Shown here in pieces: positions 8,281-16,604 of a stretch of 64,000 bases of DNA. This DNA is from Leisingera aquimarina DSM 24565 (GTDB lineage Bacteria; Pseudomonadota; Alphaproteobacteria; Rhodobacterales; Rhodobacteraceae), in contig NZ_KI421504.1 of assembly GCF_000473165.1 (NCBI RefSeq), forward strand, positions 1,873,437-1,937,436, written 5' to 3'. The first letter of the stretch is position 1. Each line of letters starts with the position of its first letter. Under the pieces are notes generated by a model that worked only from the letters and a program-made list of their open reading frames with translations, did no database searches and was not told the origin of the DNA. A program made the position numbers and the translations under genes.

Positions 8281-8309
8281 CGTATAGCAAAGGCCGTCTA
8301 TTTTGTCTA
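8281..8309 (-). promoter_or_regulatory. Predicted rpsU promoter
   Basis: On the minus strand TAGACA (-35, 8309-8304), a 17-nt spacer and TATACG (-10, 8286-8281) lie ~55 nt upstream of the rpsU start. It fits a housekeeping sigma-70 pattern. Confidence 0.45.
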
Positions 8310-8344
8310 GTAGGGTATCAGGACGCTGAAAGCGGGAGGGTGAC

Positions 8345-9046
8345 ATGACCGAAAACCAGGATCACGCGCAGGACGATATCAAGGAAAAGCTGCTGGATGC
8401 GGCGTTGAATCACGTGCCCTTTGACGGTTGGTCCGAGGTGACATTCCGCGCCGCCTGCCAGGATGCGGATGTGCCCGAAGTGCTGGCCCATGCGGTTTGC
8501 CCGCGCGGCGGGGTGGATCTGGCTCTAGCCTATCATGCGCGTGGCGATTCGCGGATGCTGGCGCGGCTGGAAGCCGAGGATCTGTCCGGCTTGCGGTTCC
8601 GCGACAAAGTGGCAGCAGCGGTGCGGTTCCGGCTGGAAGCCGTGGACGACAAGGAAGCGGTGCGCCGCGGCACAACGCTGCTGACGCTGCCGCAATATGC
8701 AGGCGACGGCGTCAAGGCGATTTGGGGCACTTGCGATCTGATCTGGGAGGCGCTGGGCGACGGCTCGGATGATCTGAACTGGTATACAAAACGCGCCTCT
8801 CTGGCCGGGGTCTACTCCGCCACGGTGCTGTTTTGGCTGGGTGACGACAGTCTTGAGCATCAGGCGACCTGGGAGTTTCTCGATCGGCGCATCGGCAATG
8901 TGATGGATTTTGAGAAGCTGAAGGCGGGTCTGCAGAAAAATCCCCTGCTGAAACCGTTCCTCGTGGGGCCGAACTGGCTGGCCGGGCAAATCAAGCCGCC
9001 GAAAGGCCGCGATGACCTGCCAGGCACGCCGAACCCGCGCCGCTAA
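8345..9046 (+). CDS. COQ9 family protein (ubiquinone biosynthesis)
   Basis: A 233-aa protein of the COQ9 family. Mitochondrial COQ9 binds lipid and supports COQ7 hydroxylation in ubiquinone synthesis; the bacterial homologue is presumed to act likewise (inference). The N-terminus has a TetR-like helical fold (DIKEKLLDAALNHVPFDGWS). The family block WYTKRASLAGVYSATVLFWL, followed by acidic residues and a WEFLDRRI helix, sits at ~142-185. The start has GGGAGG upstream. It is divergent from rpsU and ends at the terminator at 9084-9118. Confidence 0.92.
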   Translation: MTENQDHAQDDIKEKLLDAALNHVPFDGWSEVTFRAACQDADVPEVLAHAVCPRGGVDLALAYHARGDSRMLARLEAEDLSGLRFRDKVAAAVRFRLEAVDDKEAVRRGTTLLTLPQYAGDGVKAIWGTCDLIWEALGDGSDDLNWYTKRASLAGVYSATVLFWLGDDSLEHQATWEFLDRRIGNVMDFEKLKAGLQKNPLLKPFLVGPNWLAGQIKPPKGRDDLPGTPNPRR

Positions 9047-9083
9047 AACAAGCCAGGACTGAACTTCGGGGCGGCGGTGCTCC

Positions 9084-9118
9084 GCAAAGGCGCCAGACTG
9101 CGGCGCCTTTGCTGTTTG
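9084..9118 (+). terminator. Terminator after COQ9
   Basis: An 11-bp stem GCAAAGGCGCC/GGCGCCTTTGC with a 7-nt loop, followed by TGTTTG. Confidence 0.65.
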
Positions 9119-9172
9119 CGCTCATCCGGACGGGTGCTAGGCAAGGGGCAAGGATCAGGAGGAGATATTCCC

Positions 9173-10156
9173 ATGACAGAGATGATGCGCGCGGTGGAGA
9201 TCAGCAAACCCGGCGGGCCGGAGGTGCTGCAGCTTTGCCAGCGCCCGGTGCCGCAACCGGGTCACGGTGAGGTGGTGATCAAGGTGGCCTATGCCGGGGT
9301 GAACCGGCCCGATGCGCTGCAGCGTGCGGGCGCCTATGATCCGCCCAAGGGCGCCAGCGACCTGCCGGGTCTGGAGGCCTCGGGCGAGGTGGTGGCAGTG
9401 GGCGCAGGCGTCAGCGGCATCAGCGCGGGCGATCAGGTTTGCGCGCTGCTGCCCGGCGGCGGTTACGCGGAATATGTGGCTACCCCGGCAGCACACTGCC
9501 TGCCGGTTCCCGCGGGCTTGGACCTGAAACAGGCGGCCTGCCTGCCGGAGACATTCTTTACCGTTTGGTCCAATGTCTTTACCCGCGGCGGCTTGAAAGC
9601 GGGGGAGCGGTTCCTGGTGCATGGCGGCTCGTCGGGCATCGGCACCACGGCCATCCAGCTGGCCAAGGCGTTTGGAGCGCGGGTATTTGCCACGGCCGGG
9701 TCGGACGCGAAATGCCAGGCCTGCCTGGATCTGGGCGCCGAGCGGGCTATCAACTACCGCGATGAGGATTTCGTGAAGGTGCTGCGCGAAGAGGGCGGCG
9801 CGGATCTGGTGCTGGACATGGTCGGTGGCGATTACATCCCGCGCAACGTCAAGGCGATGGCCGAGGACGGCCGCCTGGTGCAGATCGCCTTTTTGCAAGG
9901 GCCGAAGGTGGAGCTGAATTTTGCCCTGATGATGGTCAAGCGGCTGACGCTGACCGGCTCGACCCTGCGCCCGCAGAGCGACCTGGCCAAAGCGCAGATC
10001 GCCCAGGACCTGCGCGAAGCGGTCTGGCCCTTGATCGAGGCGGGCAAGGTGGCGCCGGTGATGGACAGCGAGTTTGCACTGGAGGACGCGGCAGCAGCGC
10101 ATGCCCGGATGGAAAGCTCTGGCCATATCGGCAAGATTGTCCTGAAGGTGGGCTGA
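9173..10156 (+). CDS. NAD(P)H-quinone oxidoreductase, zinc-free MDR family (PIG3-like)
   Basis: A 327-aa medium-chain dehydrogenase/reductase. It has an N-terminal GroES-like domain (YAGVNRPDALQRAG, ~40-54; GLEASGEVVAVG, ~66-77) and a Rossmann domain with HGGSSGIGTTAIQLAKAFGA (~150-170). It lacks the catalytic and structural zinc cysteines, as expected of quinone oxidoreductases of the TP53I3/PIG3 type that reduce quinones with NADPH. The start at 9173 is set by AGGAGGAG 8 nt upstream; the open frame from 9077 is too long. It ends at the terminator at 10181. Confidence 0.9.
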   Translation: MTEMMRAVEISKPGGPEVLQLCQRPVPQPGHGEVVIKVAYAGVNRPDALQRAGAYDPPKGASDLPGLEASGEVVAVGAGVSGISAGDQVCALLPGGGYAEYVATPAAHCLPVPAGLDLKQAACLPETFFTVWSNVFTRGGLKAGERFLVHGGSSGIGTTAIQLAKAFGARVFATAGSDAKCQACLDLGAERAINYRDEDFVKVLREEGGADLVLDMVGGDYIPRNVKAMAEDGRLVQIAFLQGPKVELNFALMMVKRLTLTGSTLRPQSDLAKAQIAQDLREAVWPLIEAGKVAPVMDSEFALEDAAAAHARMESSGHIGKIVLKVG

Positions 10157-10180
10157 CGTTTTTTGGGGGGGCACACAGAA

Positions 10181-10208
10181 GGGCCGGCGCTATTGCCGGC
10201 CCCTTTTT
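10181..10208 (+). terminator. Rho-independent terminator between convergent genes
   Basis: GGGCCGGC, loop GCTATT, GCCGGCCC, then CTTTTT. Serves the quinone oxidoreductase gene. Confidence 0.85.
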
Positions 10209-10225
10209 GTTGCTCAGTGTCCGAA

Positions 10226-11083
10226 TTAATCGACGGCGCGCCGGTACAGATGCCAGGTGGCGTGCCCCAGCACCGGCACCACGATGATCAGCCCGGCCAG
10301 GAAGGGAATTGCACCAACCACCAGCGCGGTGCCGACGATCACTCCCCAGGTCATGCAAATCACCGGGTTTTTGCGCAGCACCTTGATCGAGGTGGCCACC
10401 GCTACTGGCAGACCTACATGGCGGTCCAGCAAGAGTGGGAAGGACACCAGGCTCATTGCCAGCGCGGCAAAGGCAAAGACCGCGCCCACGATGCCGCCGC
10501 TGATGGCCATGATCCAGCCCTCGCGGGTGGTCACTACTTCCGCAGCAAAGCCCAGCATCGAAGCCGGCGGCTCCGGCCCCAGTGTGCGGCTGTAGATCAT
10601 GTCAGCCGCCACCAGCCAGATAATGAACAGCACCGCCAGGTACAGCCCCAGCACCAGAATGCCGCCAAAGGCAGGCGAGCGGATGACGCCGAATGCATCC
10701 ATCCAGCGCGGCTCGAACCCGGCTTCACGGCGCGAAGACATTTCATAGAGCCCGACCGCGGCCACCGGGCCAAGGATCGCAAACCCCATGATCATGGGCA
10801 CGATCAGGGGCAACAGATTCATTGACAGACTCATCACTATCAGCGTGATGCCGATCAGCGGATAAAACAGCACCAGAAACATGGCATCGCTGCGGCAGGC
10901 GGCAAAATCCTCCAGTCCGGCAGCCAATGAATGAATGATGTCGTCCATGGTGAGCGTGCGTGCTTTCGGCAGTTCCTTGACGCCGTCGCTGCCCATCTCT
11001 TCGACCGTCTGGCCGATATGCTGACCGGTTGTCTCTGCGCTTTGCAGAAGCCAGCTCAGCGGGTTGCCTATTGTTTTTGCCAT
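10226..11083 (-). CDS. DUF2189 integral membrane protein
   Basis: A 285-aa polytopic membrane protein of the DUF2189 family, function unknown. An amphipathic N-terminus (~1-60, including the family-like WMDAFGVIRSP block later at ~127) precedes about six hydrophobic segments (roughly 66-88, 90-112, 138-160, 186-212, 235-262). It lies alone between a quinone oxidoreductase and an RNase T2 gene, with no operon partner to suggest a role. The start at 11083 gives MAKTIGNP. Confidence 0.85.
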   Translation of the reverse strand: MAKTIGNPLSWLLQSAETTGQHIGQTVEEMGSDGVKELPKARTLTMDDIIHSLAAGLEDFAACRSDAMFLVLFYPLIGITLIVMSLSMNLLPLIVPMIMGFAILGPVAAVGLYEMSSRREAGFEPRWMDAFGVIRSPAFGGILVLGLYLAVLFIIWLVAADMIYSRTLGPEPPASMLGFAAEVVTTREGWIMAISGGIVGAVFAFAALAMSLVSFPLLLDRHVGLPVAVATSIKVLRKNPVICMTWGVIVGTALVVGAIPFLAGLIIVVPVLGHATWHLYRRAVD

Positions 11084-11310
11084 GCGCTTCCTCCTCCTCG
11101 CTGACCATACCGGAAGTGCCGTTCAGGCAGGGCCGGGTGCGGCACGTAACATAATACTAGCACAAATCCTGGCGAAGTGTGCGTCACAGGCCATTTATTG
11201 CCGCGTGAGCAGCAATGCGCCCTGCGGCTGCGGCCGCAGGCAGGTTTGTTTGAGGAAGAGGAAGAAGAGGCCGGCCCCGGGCTCACAGGGGCTGACAATT
11301 GCGCGCCAAT

Positions 11311-11376
11311 GGCTTCTTTCTGGTCCGAAATACCCCGGGGTGAATTGGCCGTGAGGCCAAGAGGGGCAGCGCCCCT
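11311..11376 (-). repeat. Dispersed repeat family 2 (GTATTT...CCAGAAAGAAG), copy 1
   Basis: Read on the minus strand: GGGGCGCTGCCCC hairpin, CTTGGCC/GGCCAA hairpin, TCACCCCGGGGTATTT, then ACCAGAAAGAAGCC. The same order of hairpin, hairpin, CACCCC, GTATTT and CCAGAAAGAAGCC recurs on the plus strand at 62491-62553. It lies in the 3' flank of the RNase T2 gene. Confidence 0.7.
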
Positions 11377-11422
11377 TCTCTTCTTCAACCCGCGGTGCAG
11401 CGCTCCTGCGCCAGTCTCCGCC

Positions 11423-12067
11423 TCAGCGTACCGGCGCGAGGCGGGCGTTTTTCAACGTGCAGTCCCGGATCGCATCCTGTCCGCAGGGCACCGGTTGCAG
11501 TGTTTTCGACAGGCAGATGCGGGCTTCCTGGATGGCGCCGTCCCGGCAGGTTATGGTCAGCGAATTGCGCGACAATGATGGGTTTTCCTTCAGGAAGGCC
11601 TCTTCCACCAGCGCAGCGGGCAGGGTGACGGGCTTGTCCAGCTTGCGGAAAACGGCGGGACGGGTCACGCGCCAATAGGCTTCGCGCATCAGCCCGTAAT
11701 AGGCGCGCGCGCTGAGACCGGAACAGGTGCCGTGTTTCTTCCACTGATGCCAGGCCAGGCCAGGGCTGCCCATGATATCCGCCATGTCCCGGCTCATGCG
11801 GCGGCTGGGCGATGCCGCGGTGGTGCGGCAATAACTGGGCCAGCCGCGGTGGAACTGCGGCCACAGCCCATGCAGAGTCCAGCCGTGATCCTGGCGCGCC
11901 GCACATTGCTCTGCGCCGCGCGCGTCGCCTTCCTGCTCGCACCAGTTCGGCGACCAGCTAAGCGCCAGCATGTAATAGTCGAATTCCCCGGCCGGCTCGC
12001 CCTCTGCCGCGGCAAAGGCGGCCCAACAGGTCAATACAGCCGCAAACCCCAGCAACAACTTGCGCAT
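11423..12067 (-). CDS. Ribonuclease T2 family protein
   Basis: A 214-aa periplasmic or secreted endoribonuclease that cuts RNA through 2',3'-cyclic phosphates. A signal peptide (~1-21, ending AFAAAEG) precedes the two catalytic boxes: CAS I as WTLHGLWP with H66, and CAS II as HQWKKHGTC with H112. Eight or more cysteines suggest disulfides. The usual catalytic glutamate of CAS II (HEWxKHG) is a glutamine here (Q108), which may lower activity. Length is normal for bacterial members. Confidence 0.9.
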   Translation of the reverse strand: MRKLLLGFAAVLTCWAAFAAAEGEPAGEFDYYMLALSWSPNWCEQEGDARGAEQCAARQDHGWTLHGLWPQFHRGWPSYCRTTAASPSRRMSRDMADIMGSPGLAWHQWKKHGTCSGLSARAYYGLMREAYWRVTRPAVFRKLDKPVTLPAALVEEAFLKENPSLSRNSLTITCRDGAIQEARICLSKTLQPVPCGQDAIRDCTLKNARLAPVR

Positions 12068-12197
12068 TGGCCTCTTTCCTTATGCAATGAAGCCGACTAT
12101 ATAGACCTGAAGTTCCCCGACAACGGAAACCAGACCCCGAATGCGGGGCAGCCTTGATCCAGGCGGCGGGGAAGATGTGTTTTAAGGAGATGAGCGC

Positions 12198-12965
12198 ATG
12201 GCAAAACCGTTGATGGCCAAGGCAACCGCCGTGTGGCTGGTGGACAATACCACGATCAGCTTCAAGCAGATCGCCGATTTCGTCGGCATGCACGAGCTGG
12301 AAATCCAGGGCATCGCCGATGGCGAAGTGGCCGCGGGAGTCAAAGGGTTCGACCCGATGGCTAACAACCAGCTGACCCAGGATGAGATCGACAAGGCGCA
12401 AGCCAATCCGCTGCACAAGCTGAAGCTCAAGTTCAACCCGGCTGCGGCGGGCGAGGAAAAGCGCCGCGGCCCGCGCTACACGCCGCTGTCCAAACGCCAG
12501 GACCGTCCGAATTCGATCCTGTGGCTGGTCAAGTTCCACCCGGAACTCAGCGATGGCCAGATCGCCAAGCTGGTCGGCACCACCAAGCCAACCATTCAGT
12601 CGATCCGCGAGCGCACCCATTGGAACATCTCCAGCATGCAGCCGATCGACCCGGTGGCGCTGGGCCTGTGCCGGCAGTCCGAGCTGGATGCCGTCGTGCA
12701 GAAGGCCGCGGCCAAGAAAGCCGCCGAAGGCGGCGTGATGAGCGATGACGAGCGCCGCAAGCTGGTTTCCACCGAACAATCGCTGGAGATGGACGCCGAG
12801 CCGAAGATCCCAAGCGCGATCGAAGGGCTGGAAACCTTTACCCTGGGCGGTGGCTTGAGCGGCGAAGACGAGAAAAAGGAAGAGGAAATCCCCGACGCGG
12901 ACAGCTTCTTCAACCTGCCCACAGGCGGGGATGACGAGGACGAAGACGAAGATCCCCGCTTCTGA
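12198..12965 (+). CDS. trcR: Cell-cycle transcriptional regulator TrcR (DUF1013)
   Basis: A 255-aa protein of the DUF1013/TrcR family, confined mainly to alphaproteobacteria and linked to cell-cycle transcription. The N-terminus (AKATAVWLVDNTTISFKQIA) and a second module (~85-150, NSILWLVKFHPELSDGQIAK) both look like helix-turn-helix units. The C-terminus is very acidic (a run of D/E after ~235). AAGGAG precedes the start at 12198. It ends at the strong terminator at 13005-13044. Confidence 0.92.
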   Translation: MAKPLMAKATAVWLVDNTTISFKQIADFVGMHELEIQGIADGEVAAGVKGFDPMANNQLTQDEIDKAQANPLHKLKLKFNPAAAGEEKRRGPRYTPLSKRQDRPNSILWLVKFHPELSDGQIAKLVGTTKPTIQSIRERTHWNISSMQPIDPVALGLCRQSELDAVVQKAAAKKAAEGGVMSDDERRKLVSTEQSLEMDAEPKIPSAIEGLETFTLGGGLSGEDEKKEEEIPDADSFFNLPTGGDDEDEDEDPRF

Positions 12966-13004
12966 TCCCGTCCCGCCCGGTGCGTGTGATTAAAGGAATT
13001 AATT

Positions 13005-13044
13005 AAAAAGCCGCAGATCCGACACTCCGGATTTGCGGCTTTTT
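13005..13044 (+). terminator. Rho-independent terminator after trcR
   Basis: AAAAAGCCGCA paired with TGCGGCTTTTT around an internal GATCCG/CCGGAT helix. Strong and A/T-flanked on both sides. Confidence 0.9.
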
Positions 13045-13274
13045 CTGATAGAATTGACTCTCTACGTTACAATATATTGACTATGTGCCCCTGATTTGCG
13101 CAGCATGATGTTGCGGGGCAGTTGTGTTCCAGATTGCCCGCAAAGACCGGGGTGCGGGAAATGCCTTTTGTTTCAGGGTGGTTTTCCAAAGTGTAAGGAA
13201 CGGGGAGTTACAGAGTTTTGCCAGCGGTCCGGCCTTGCAGGCCTGTCCGCACAGGGTTGGCAGGAGTACAAGCA

Positions 13275-15422
13275 ATGGACGCAGCAGGGGCCGCGGCGCT
13301 TGGGGAAAGCAGCCGTTTGGATCTGGAGGCACTGGCCCGTTTCAGCGGTCTGGAGTTCTGCCAGGAATTTGTGGATCAGCTGGCGCAGGCCTATGGGGCC
13401 GATCTGGTCACAGTGGGTGAGCTGAAGGTCATGGAGACCGAGCGCATCAAAGTGCTGGCAAGCTGGTTTGACGGGCTGCAACTGGGGGATTTCGAATACG
13501 AGTCTTGCGTGACGCCGTGCCATGATGTGGTGTTGAGCGGCGATCCGCATGTCTTTCCCTGCCGGGTGCAGGAGCTGTATCCGGATGACGAGATGTTCAT
13601 CGAGGAGGGCATCCAAAGCTACGTTGGCATTGCCCTGAAAAACGCCGATGGCGAGGCGATCGGCCTGGTCCAGGCTTCTTGGCGTTATGACATCGACGAC
13701 GCACTGGCGCAGCATATCGCGAATGTCATGCAACATTTCGCGCCCCGGCTCGGGGCGGAGATCGCCGGACTGCAGACGCTGACAACCCTGGCGGTGCTGG
13801 CCGAGGGCCCGGGCGGTATTTCACCGCGCGAGACTTTCCGGCAGCTGTCCGGGCAGCTGCAGGTCGCGCTTAAGGTGCGCTCGGCCTTTATTGCCGAATG
13901 CGTGGACGGCAAACCGGAATGTTTCCGGGTGCTGGCCTGTTGCTTTGAAGGGCGGCAGATGGAGGAGGCCGAAGACGCGGAGGTCCCTTATGACGGCACC
14001 CCTTGCGCGTTTTTGAAAGGCCGGGAGAAATTCCTGGTGCCGGAGGGGTTGCAGGAGGCATTTCCGGAGCAGGCTCATTTCCGGACCCGGAACCTGCACT
14101 CCTATTTGGGCATCCCTCTGACCGACGCGGAGGGCGCTGTGATTGGCCATTTTGCACTGCAGCACGACCGGGAAATCAAACAGCGCAAGCTGGAGACCGA
14201 TCTGATCGCGTTGTTTGCCGCACGGATCGGGCTGGAGCTGCGCCGCCGCAAGGCAGAGAGGCGCCGTGCGCGGGCGGAAGAGGCGCTGCTGATCAAGCGC
14301 AAGACCGAGAGCCTGGGGCTGCTGGCGGGCACCATCGCGCATGATTTCAACAACCTCCTGGCCTCAATGCAGGGCCGCGCCGAACTGGCGCTGGCGCATC
14401 TTGAAACCGCGCATCCGGCAGAAGAGCATCTGCAAGTGGTGGAACAGGGGCTGCAAGCCTCTGCCTTGCTGGTGCGGCAGCTGCTGAATTATGCCAAGGG
14501 CGGCGGCAGCCGGGAGCAGGTGCCGTGCGATTTGAACGGGATCGTGCAAGAGACCATGGCGCTGGTCCCGGTGGCGCGCAAAACCGGCAAGCATGTGGTG
14601 CTTGACCTGGAGGAGGCGGCGCTGACGGCGCAGATGGATCCGTCGCAGGTGAGCCAGCTTTTGCTGAACCTGGTCTTCAATGCGGCAGAGGCGATCGGAC
14701 CGGGTGCGGGCACTGTCACGGTGACCACCCGGAGGACCAGCCTTACCGATGCTGAGCGGCGCAAGCTGCTGAAAGGGCGGAACATGCCGGCCGGCGCCTG
14801 CCTGCTGCTGGAGGTGCGCGATACCGGCAGCGGCATGGGCCGCGAAACCGTGACCCGGATCTTTGACCCCTTCTTTACCACCAAGCCTGGCGGCCGCGGT
14901 CTCGGTATGGCAGCGGCGCTGGGGATCATCAGCCGCCATCAGGGCGGTCTGGCGGTGGAAAGCCGCGAAGGCGAAGGCAGTGCCTTCCGCTTCTACTTTC
15001 CTGTCTGCGCCGCTGCGCCGGTGGCGGAAGCGTGCGCGGCAGCGCCGCCGGCGCAGCGGCGCGGTGCGGAGATCCGGCGGATCCTGGTGGTGGATGACGA
15101 GGAAACCGTGCGTCGGGCGGTGGCGGGGCTGTTGCAGCTGCGCGGCTGCGAAGTGCTGCAGGCTGATGGTTATGACGCGGCGCTGGCGCAGTTGCAGGCG
15201 GAGGGGCCGTTTGATGGTGCGGTGATCGACATGAGCATGCCGGGCCGCGGCGGATGGGAGACTCTGGCGGGTCTGCGCAAGATCCAGCCCGGGCTGAATG
15301 CGGTGATGATGAGCGGGTTTGCCATCAGCGCGGTTGAGGCGGGATTTCCTGACCTGTCCGAGGTTCAAGTGCTGGATAAGCCGTTCACCAAGGAAAAACT
15401 GTACAAGGCGGTTTTCACCTAA
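13275..15422 (+). CDS. Hybrid sensor histidine kinase with two GAF domains and a receiver domain
   Basis: A 715-aa soluble signalling protein. Two GAF-like sensor domains occupy ~10-160 and ~185-320. They are followed by the HisKA segment with the phospho-acceptor H356 in the motif TIAHDFNNLL, an HATPase_c domain (N box LLNLVFNAAEA; G1 DTGSG; G2 GGRGLGM), and a C-terminal receiver domain with the acidic pocket VVDDEE, phospho-acceptor D652 (VIDMSMPG) and LDKPF lysine. No membrane helices, so the signal is cytoplasmic. The start at 13275 follows CAGGAG. No response regulator gene is adjacent. Confidence 0.92.
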   Translation: MDAAGAAALGESSRLDLEALARFSGLEFCQEFVDQLAQAYGADLVTVGELKVMETERIKVLASWFDGLQLGDFEYESCVTPCHDVVLSGDPHVFPCRVQELYPDDEMFIEEGIQSYVGIALKNADGEAIGLVQASWRYDIDDALAQHIANVMQHFAPRLGAEIAGLQTLTTLAVLAEGPGGISPRETFRQLSGQLQVALKVRSAFIAECVDGKPECFRVLACCFEGRQMEEAEDAEVPYDGTPCAFLKGREKFLVPEGLQEAFPEQAHFRTRNLHSYLGIPLTDAEGAVIGHFALQHDREIKQRKLETDLIALFAARIGLELRRRKAERRRARAEEALLIKRKTESLGLLAGTIAHDFNNLLASMQGRAELALAHLETAHPAEEHLQVVEQGLQASALLVRQLLNYAKGGGSREQVPCDLNGIVQETMALVPVARKTGKHVVLDLEEAALTAQMDPSQVSQLLLNLVFNAAEAIGPGAGTVTVTTRRTSLTDAERRKLLKGRNMPAGACLLLEVRDTGSGMGRETVTRIFDPFFTTKPGGRGLGMAAALGIISRHQGGLAVESREGEGSAFRFYFPVCAAAPVAEACAAAPPAQRRGAEIRRILVVDDEETVRRAVAGLLQLRGCEVLQADGYDAALAQLQAEGPFDGAVIDMSMPGRGGWETLAGLRKIQPGLNAVMMSGFAISAVEAGFPDLSEVQVLDKPFTKEKLYKAVFT

Positions 15423-15450
15423 GGGCGGGGCATTGGCGCTGCCGGAAGGC

Positions 15451-15530
15451 TCCCGTGCCCGCATGTGCCCCCGACGGGGCCCATTGGCCGCCTTGGGCCC
15501 GGCGCCGTGCTGGCGCGCGGCGCGGTGCAC
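15451..15530. repeat. Dispersed multi-hairpin element, copy D (5' half, decayed)
   Basis: CTCCCGTGCCCGCA, a CCCC/GGGG hairpin, then ATTGGCCGCCTTGGGC align with the 5' half of copy A at 37256 (CTCCCGCGCCCGCA...CTTGGCGGCCTTGGGC). The 3' half with GCCCAACGG and GGGCGGGAG is absent. It lies between convergent genes. Confidence 0.45.
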
Positions 15531-15569
15531 CCGGATGAAACCCAACATTTTATTGCGGGCAAAAGCTGG

Positions 15570-16475
15570 TCAGCCGCCACTCTGGCCGCTGGCGTCACGC
15601 AGGAGCCAGCGGCGGACCCGTTCGATCCGGCTGGTGCCCGCCTTGGCCTGCGGTGTCAGCAGGTAATAGGCGCTGGCCGGTGTGCAGCGGTGTGGATGGG
15701 CCTGAATCAGCGTTCCCTCGGCCAGCTCCCGGCGCACCAGAAGTTCCGGCAGAATGGCAACGCCATGGCCGTATTTCACGGCGTCGATCAGCATCTCGAA
15801 CTGGCTGAACAGCGGCCCGGTGGGACGGGCAGGCAGGGTTTCACCCAGATCCTCGAACCAGATCTGCCAGCTGAGCAGCCGGGTGGAGTGCTGCAGGGCC
15901 GGGAGGTCCAACAGACCGGCTGCTGACGGCATGGGGGCATCCAGCAGGCCGCGGGCAGCCACGGCGATCAGGGTTTCCGGCATCAGCAGATCCGCGCGAA
16001 AGCCCGGCCAGGGCGGATCGCCTTGCACGATAGCCAGATCGACCAGGCTGGCATCCACCTGGGCATTGTCCAGATAGGTTATGGTGTTGACCGTCAGCCG
16101 CGGCTGCGCCTGGGCCAGGTCTGCCAGCCGCGGCATCAGCCAGCGGCTGCCCAGTGTTGGGTAGGTGCCGATATTCAGCGCGCCATAAGGGTTATCGCGG
16201 GTGCGCAATCGGTAAAAGGTGGCCTCCAGCGCTTCCAGTTGCGGCGCCAGCTCCTCCAGCAGCATCCGTCCTGCGCCGCTGAGCTGCACCCGCTGGCGCT
16301 CGCGCTTGAACAGGGTTTGGCCAGTCAGCGCCTCCAGGCTTTGGATCTGCCGGCTGAAGGCGCTTTGCGACAGGTTCATCTCCCGCGCTCCTCCGGCAAA
16401 GCTGCCGGCCCGGGCGGCGGACTCGAAACACAGGAGGGCAGAGGTGGGCGGGATCTTGCGGCGCATGGCCTGCAC
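15570..16475 (-). CDS. LysR family transcriptional regulator
   Basis: A 301-aa regulator with an N-terminal winged helix-turn-helix (residues ~11-70; SFAGGAREMNLSQSAFSRQI) and a periplasmic-binding-like effector domain (~95-290). It is divergent from the hydroxylase/aldolase pair at 16605, so that pair is the probable target. Three TTGCAA sites (16487-16513) lie between them. M4 (16466) is an alternative start. Confidence 0.92.
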   Translation of the reverse strand: MQAMRRKIPPTSALLCFESAARAGSFAGGAREMNLSQSAFSRQIQSLEALTGQTLFKRERQRVQLSGAGRMLLEELAPQLEALEATFYRLRTRDNPYGALNIGTYPTLGSRWLMPRLADLAQAQPRLTVNTITYLDNAQVDASLVDLAIVQGDPPWPGFRADLLMPETLIAVAARGLLDAPMPSAAGLLDLPALQHSTRLLSWQIWFEDLGETLPARPTGPLFSQFEMLIDAVKYGHGVAILPELLVRRELAEGTLIQAHPHRCTPASAYYLLTPQAKAGTSRIERVRRWLLRDASGQSGG

Positions 16476-16486
16476 CCTGCCATATG

Positions 16487-16513
16487 TTGCAATTTTTGCA
16501 ATAAAGATTGCAA
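16487..16513. promoter_or_regulatory. Candidate LysR operator: three TTGCAA half-sites
   Basis: The self-palindromic hexamer TTGCAA occurs at 16487, 16496 and 16508 in the 129-bp divergent region. The clustering in an AT-rich patch suggests binding sites for the adjacent LysR protein. Confidence 0.5.
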
Positions 16514-16604
16514 AAGCCCGGCTTTTTCCTGGCCTCCTTGCCTGTCAGCATCGCATTCAAAGCATCACCCCTCGCGATCAGCACAAAGAATGGGAGCGCG
16601 CGAC

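Noticed and set aside
16023-16604. N-terminal extension of the 2OG-oxygenase gene
   Set aside because: It runs antisense through the LysR gene; the real start at 16605 fits the family length.
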